Below are positions 62,257 through 64,000 of a DNA stretch of 64,000 nt, one piece after another (positions within the stretch are counted from its first letter, which is position 1; each line of letters begins with the position of its first letter). The notes beneath the pieces were generated by a model that did not search any database, was not told the DNA's origin, and was given only the letters and a program-made list of their open reading frames with translations. Source of the stretch: Desertimonas sp963733085 (lineage in GTDB: Bacteria; Actinomycetota; Acidimicrobiia; Acidimicrobiales; Ilumatobacteraceae); NCBI GenBank assembly GCA_963733085.1, contig CAVTBY010000005.1:124001-188000 (forward strand). Direction: 5' to 3'. The position numbers were made by a program, and so were the translations under genes.

Positions 62257-62275
62257 TAGCATACTCGTTATGCTA
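62257..62275 (+). promoter_or_regulatory. PadR operator/promoter palindrome
   Basis: TAGCATA-CTCGT-TATGCTA is a perfect inverted repeat immediately upstream of padR. TATGCT (62269-62274) can serve as the -10 box, so the repressor would cover its own promoter. Confidence 0.75.
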
Positions 62276-62286
62276 CTGCGAATCGA

Positions 62287-62871
62287 GTGTTCGTGAGTGT
62301 GCGCCACGCCGTGCTGGCGTTGCTCACAGAAGGACCGAAGTATGGGCTCAAGCTGCGCCAAGAGTTCGAGGAACGCACCGGCGAGGTGTGGCCGCTGAAC
62401 GTTGGTCAGGTGTATACGACGCTTCAGCGACTCGAGCGTGACGGCTTGGTCGAGTCCGACGACGCCGCCGAGGGGCCGCAGAAGTCGTTCCGGATCACCG
62501 CTGACGGACGAGATGAGCTGGCGACGTGGCTGCGCACGCCCCCTGACATGTCGTCGCCGCCGCGCGACGAGCTAGTGATCAAGGTGCTGATCGCCCGACA
62601 GATTGCCGGGGTCGACGTCGATGCGCTGCTGCAGGTGCATCGTCGCTACGTCGTCCAACTGATGCAGCAGTACACACGGCTCAAGGAGTACGAGAGCGAC
62701 GATGTCGGTGTTGGCCTTGTGGTCGACGCAGAGCTGTTCCGGCTCGACGCGGTGATTCGCTGGCTCGACGCAGCCGCCGCCCGGTTGCGCCGCCAACCGA
62801 CCGAATCCGAAACACCGACCGATGACGTCGCGGCGCCGAGGATTCGACGCCGTGTGGAGGTCCCGCGATGA
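62287..62871 (+). CDS. PadR family transcriptional regulator
   Basis: A 194-residue regulator. VRHAVLALLTEGPKYGLKLR, QEFEERTGEVWPLNVGQVYT and TLQRLERDGLVESDDAAEG are the PadR winged helix; residues about 95-170 form the Vir-like dimerisation helices. GTG 62287 or GTG 62293 starts it. It is coupled to the ABC ATPase gene by ATGA at 62868 and probably represses this transporter operon through the palindrome at 62257. Confidence 0.9.
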   Translation: MFVSVRHAVLALLTEGPKYGLKLRQEFEERTGEVWPLNVGQVYTTLQRLERDGLVESDDAAEGPQKSFRITADGRDELATWLRTPPDMSSPPRDELVIKVLIARQIAGVDVDALLQVHRRYVVQLMQQYTRLKEYESDDVGVGLVVDAELFRLDAVIRWLDAAAARLRRQPTESETPTDDVAAPRIRRRVEVPR

Positions 62872-63581
62872 GCGCGCTGGAACTGCGAAACGTGTCGAAG
62901 TCCTTCGGATCCGGCGCCGCCGAGGTTCAGGCGCTGGTGGGCGTTGACCTCGCCGTCGAGCCCGGAGAGCTCGTCGCCGTGATGGGTCCCAGCGGTTCGG
63001 GCAAGAGCACGCTGCTCACGATCGCCGGCGGTCTCGAGGAGCCGTCGAGCGGAGAGATCTACGTCGCGGGTGAGTGCCTCGGCGAGATGTCGCGCAACGA
63101 GCTGGCACGGCTGCGGCGGCGATCGGTCGGCTTCGTGTTCCAGGAGTTCAACCTGCTCGCCGGGTTGACCGCGGCCGAGAACGTGTCGATGCCGCTCGAG
63201 CTCGACGGCGTTCCCGCCAGACGGGCACACTCGATCGCGTTGGAAGCGCTGGCCGGCTTCGGGTTGCAGCAGCGTGCGGACGCATACCCCGATGATCTCT
63301 CAGGCGGCGAGCGCCAGCGCGTCGCTATCGCCCGCGCCGTCGTGGGTGACCGCCAGCTGTTGCTCGCCGACGAACCGACGGGCGCGCTGGACACCGTCAA
63401 CGGCGAGGGGGTGATGCGGCAGGTGCGCGCCGCCTGCCGCGATGGTGTTGCCGGCGTGGTGGTGACCCACGATGCGCAGTTGGCGTCGTGGGCCGACCGC
63501 ATCGTGTTTCTCCGCGACGGTCGCGTCGTCGATCAAACGCTGCCGCCGCCTGGTCCAGAATCGTTGCTGGCCTCCCGATGA
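62868..63581 (+). CDS. ABC transporter ATP-binding protein (LolD/MacB type)
   Basis: A 237-residue ATPase: Walker A VMGPSGSGKSTLLTIAGGLE, Q-loop FVFQEFNLLAGLTAAENVSM, signature LSGGERQRVAIARAVVG, Walker B LLLADEPTGALD, H-loop VVVTHDAQLASWADRIVFLR. The ALD after DEPTG is typical for MacB-type exporters with FtsX permeases. It is coupled to the permease gene by ATGA at 63578. Confidence 0.93.
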   Translation: MSALELRNVSKSFGSGAAEVQALVGVDLAVEPGELVAVMGPSGSGKSTLLTIAGGLEEPSSGEIYVAGECLGEMSRNELARLRRRSVGFVFQEFNLLAGLTAAENVSMPLELDGVPARRAHSIALEALAGFGLQQRADAYPDDLSGGERQRVAIARAVVGDRQLLLADEPTGALDTVNGEGVMRQVRAACRDGVAGVVVTHDAQLASWADRIVFLRDGRVVDQTLPPPGPESLLASR

Positions 63582-64000
63582 GCAGCCGTCGCGTCCGCGC
63601 CCGGGGGCGTCGAGCCGTCGTGCGCTGGGCACTGCGCTTGCTGCGCCGTGAATGGCGTCAGCACGTACTCCTGATCGCATTGATCACGGTCACCATCGCC
63701 GCGGCGCTGTTCGGCGCCACCACCGCGTACAACGCGGTGCCGTCGCACGACGGGACATTCGGGGCGGCCTCACATCGCTTCGATGTCAGTGTCGAAGACG
63801 TTGGGCAATTCGATCAGTTCGTCGCTGACGCCGAGTCGTGGTTCGGCGGCGTGGAGGTGATCGGCCGGCGCCACGTGCCCGTCCCAGGATCGACCGAGGA
63901 GGTCGAGGTCCGTTCGCAAAGCGCCACCGATCCGCTTGGCGCATCGATGATCGCGCTTACCGATGGGAGCTTCCCGACGACGGCCGGAGAGGTCGCCGTG
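63578..64000 (+). CDS. ABC transporter permease, FtsX-like, cut by the window end
   Basis: ATG 63578 overlaps the ATPase stop. The visible 141 codons read MSSRRVRARGRRAVVRWALR, a first membrane helix (HVLLIALITVTIAAALFGAT) and an extracytoplasmic segment (HRFDVSVEDVGQFDQFVADA, VIGRRHVPVPGSTEEVEVRS). The layout is that of FtsX/MacB permeases with a large periplasmic domain after helix 1. The frame is open to the end of the window. Confidence 0.85.
   Translation, partial: MSSRRVRARGRRAVVRWALRLLRREWRQHVLLIALITVTIAAALFGATTAYNAVPSHDGTFGAASHRFDVSVEDVGQFDQFVADAESWFGGVEVIGRRHVPVPGSTEEVEVRSQSATDPLGASMIALTDGSFPTTAGEVAV

Overview
The window is about 64 kb of high-GC DNA. Dense genes, frequent GTG and TTG starts, ATGA/GTGA stop-start overlaps, HAIR/HspR heat-shock control, a SigK/RskA-type sigma pair, luciferase-like (LLM) flavin oxidoreductases and a PPK2 kinase point to an actinobacterium. 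I would guess class Acidimicrobiia, but that is an inference and no rRNA is present. At least fifteen genes have a TANNNT -10 hexamer only 5-8 nt upstream of the start codon, so leaderless transcription looks common.

Layout. 1-2.3 kb: C-terminal part of a large secreted repeat protein with broken frames. 2.3-6 kb: an LLM oxidoreductase coupled to a GH13 trehalose synthase/amylase-like enzyme, then a CBM48 protein. 6.1-8.5 kb: a serine protease remnant, a secreted Gly-Asn-repeat protein, and an ECF sigma factor with a membrane partner. 8.7-13.7 kb: dcd, then a molybdopterin oxidoreductase, a two-domain fasciclin protein and a SigK/RskA-like pair. 13.8-16.7 kb: a membrane heterodisulfide-reductase-like Fe-S protein and a cNMP-binding protein. 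16.8-26.2 kb: a phenylacetate degradation cluster made of paaK, a beta-mannosidase, paaI and an enoyl-CoA hydratase on the minus strand, with a MaoC protein and paaABCDE on the plus strand. 26.2-30.2 kb: gpmA, the sulfate-assimilation operon cysDNC, and cdd. 30.4-32.5 kb: a secreted protein, a cytochrome c, and another ECF/membrane-partner pair. 32.5-36.7 kb: dnaK-grpE-dnaJ with hspR fused in frame, under a perfect HAIR operator. 36.7-42 kb: GH114-like, DUF427, RibD-like, Gfo/Idh/MocA, PPK2 and PHP-domain genes. 42-44.7 kb: clpB behind a second HAIR-like site. 44.8-52.7 kb: VOC, HisD-like, purA, purB, a conserved small basic protein, an LLM oxidoreductase, pyrE and a thioesterase. 52.8-61.4 kb: a minus-strand polysaccharide operon (GT2, GT4, pyruvyltransferase, flippase-GT39 fusion, cellulose-synthase-like GT2, GH8 hydrolase). 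61.7-62 kb: tRNA-Glu, tRNA-Asp, tRNA-Phe. 62.2-64 kb: a PadR-ABC transporter operon running off the end.

Two families of intergenic palindromes (A, five copies; B, four copies) lie scattered between unrelated genes. They resemble REP elements and are the strongest candidate here for something undescribed. About ten loci carry frame breaks, several at C/G runs and several in otherwise well-conserved genes. Some or many of these are probably sequence errors rather than true pseudogenes.
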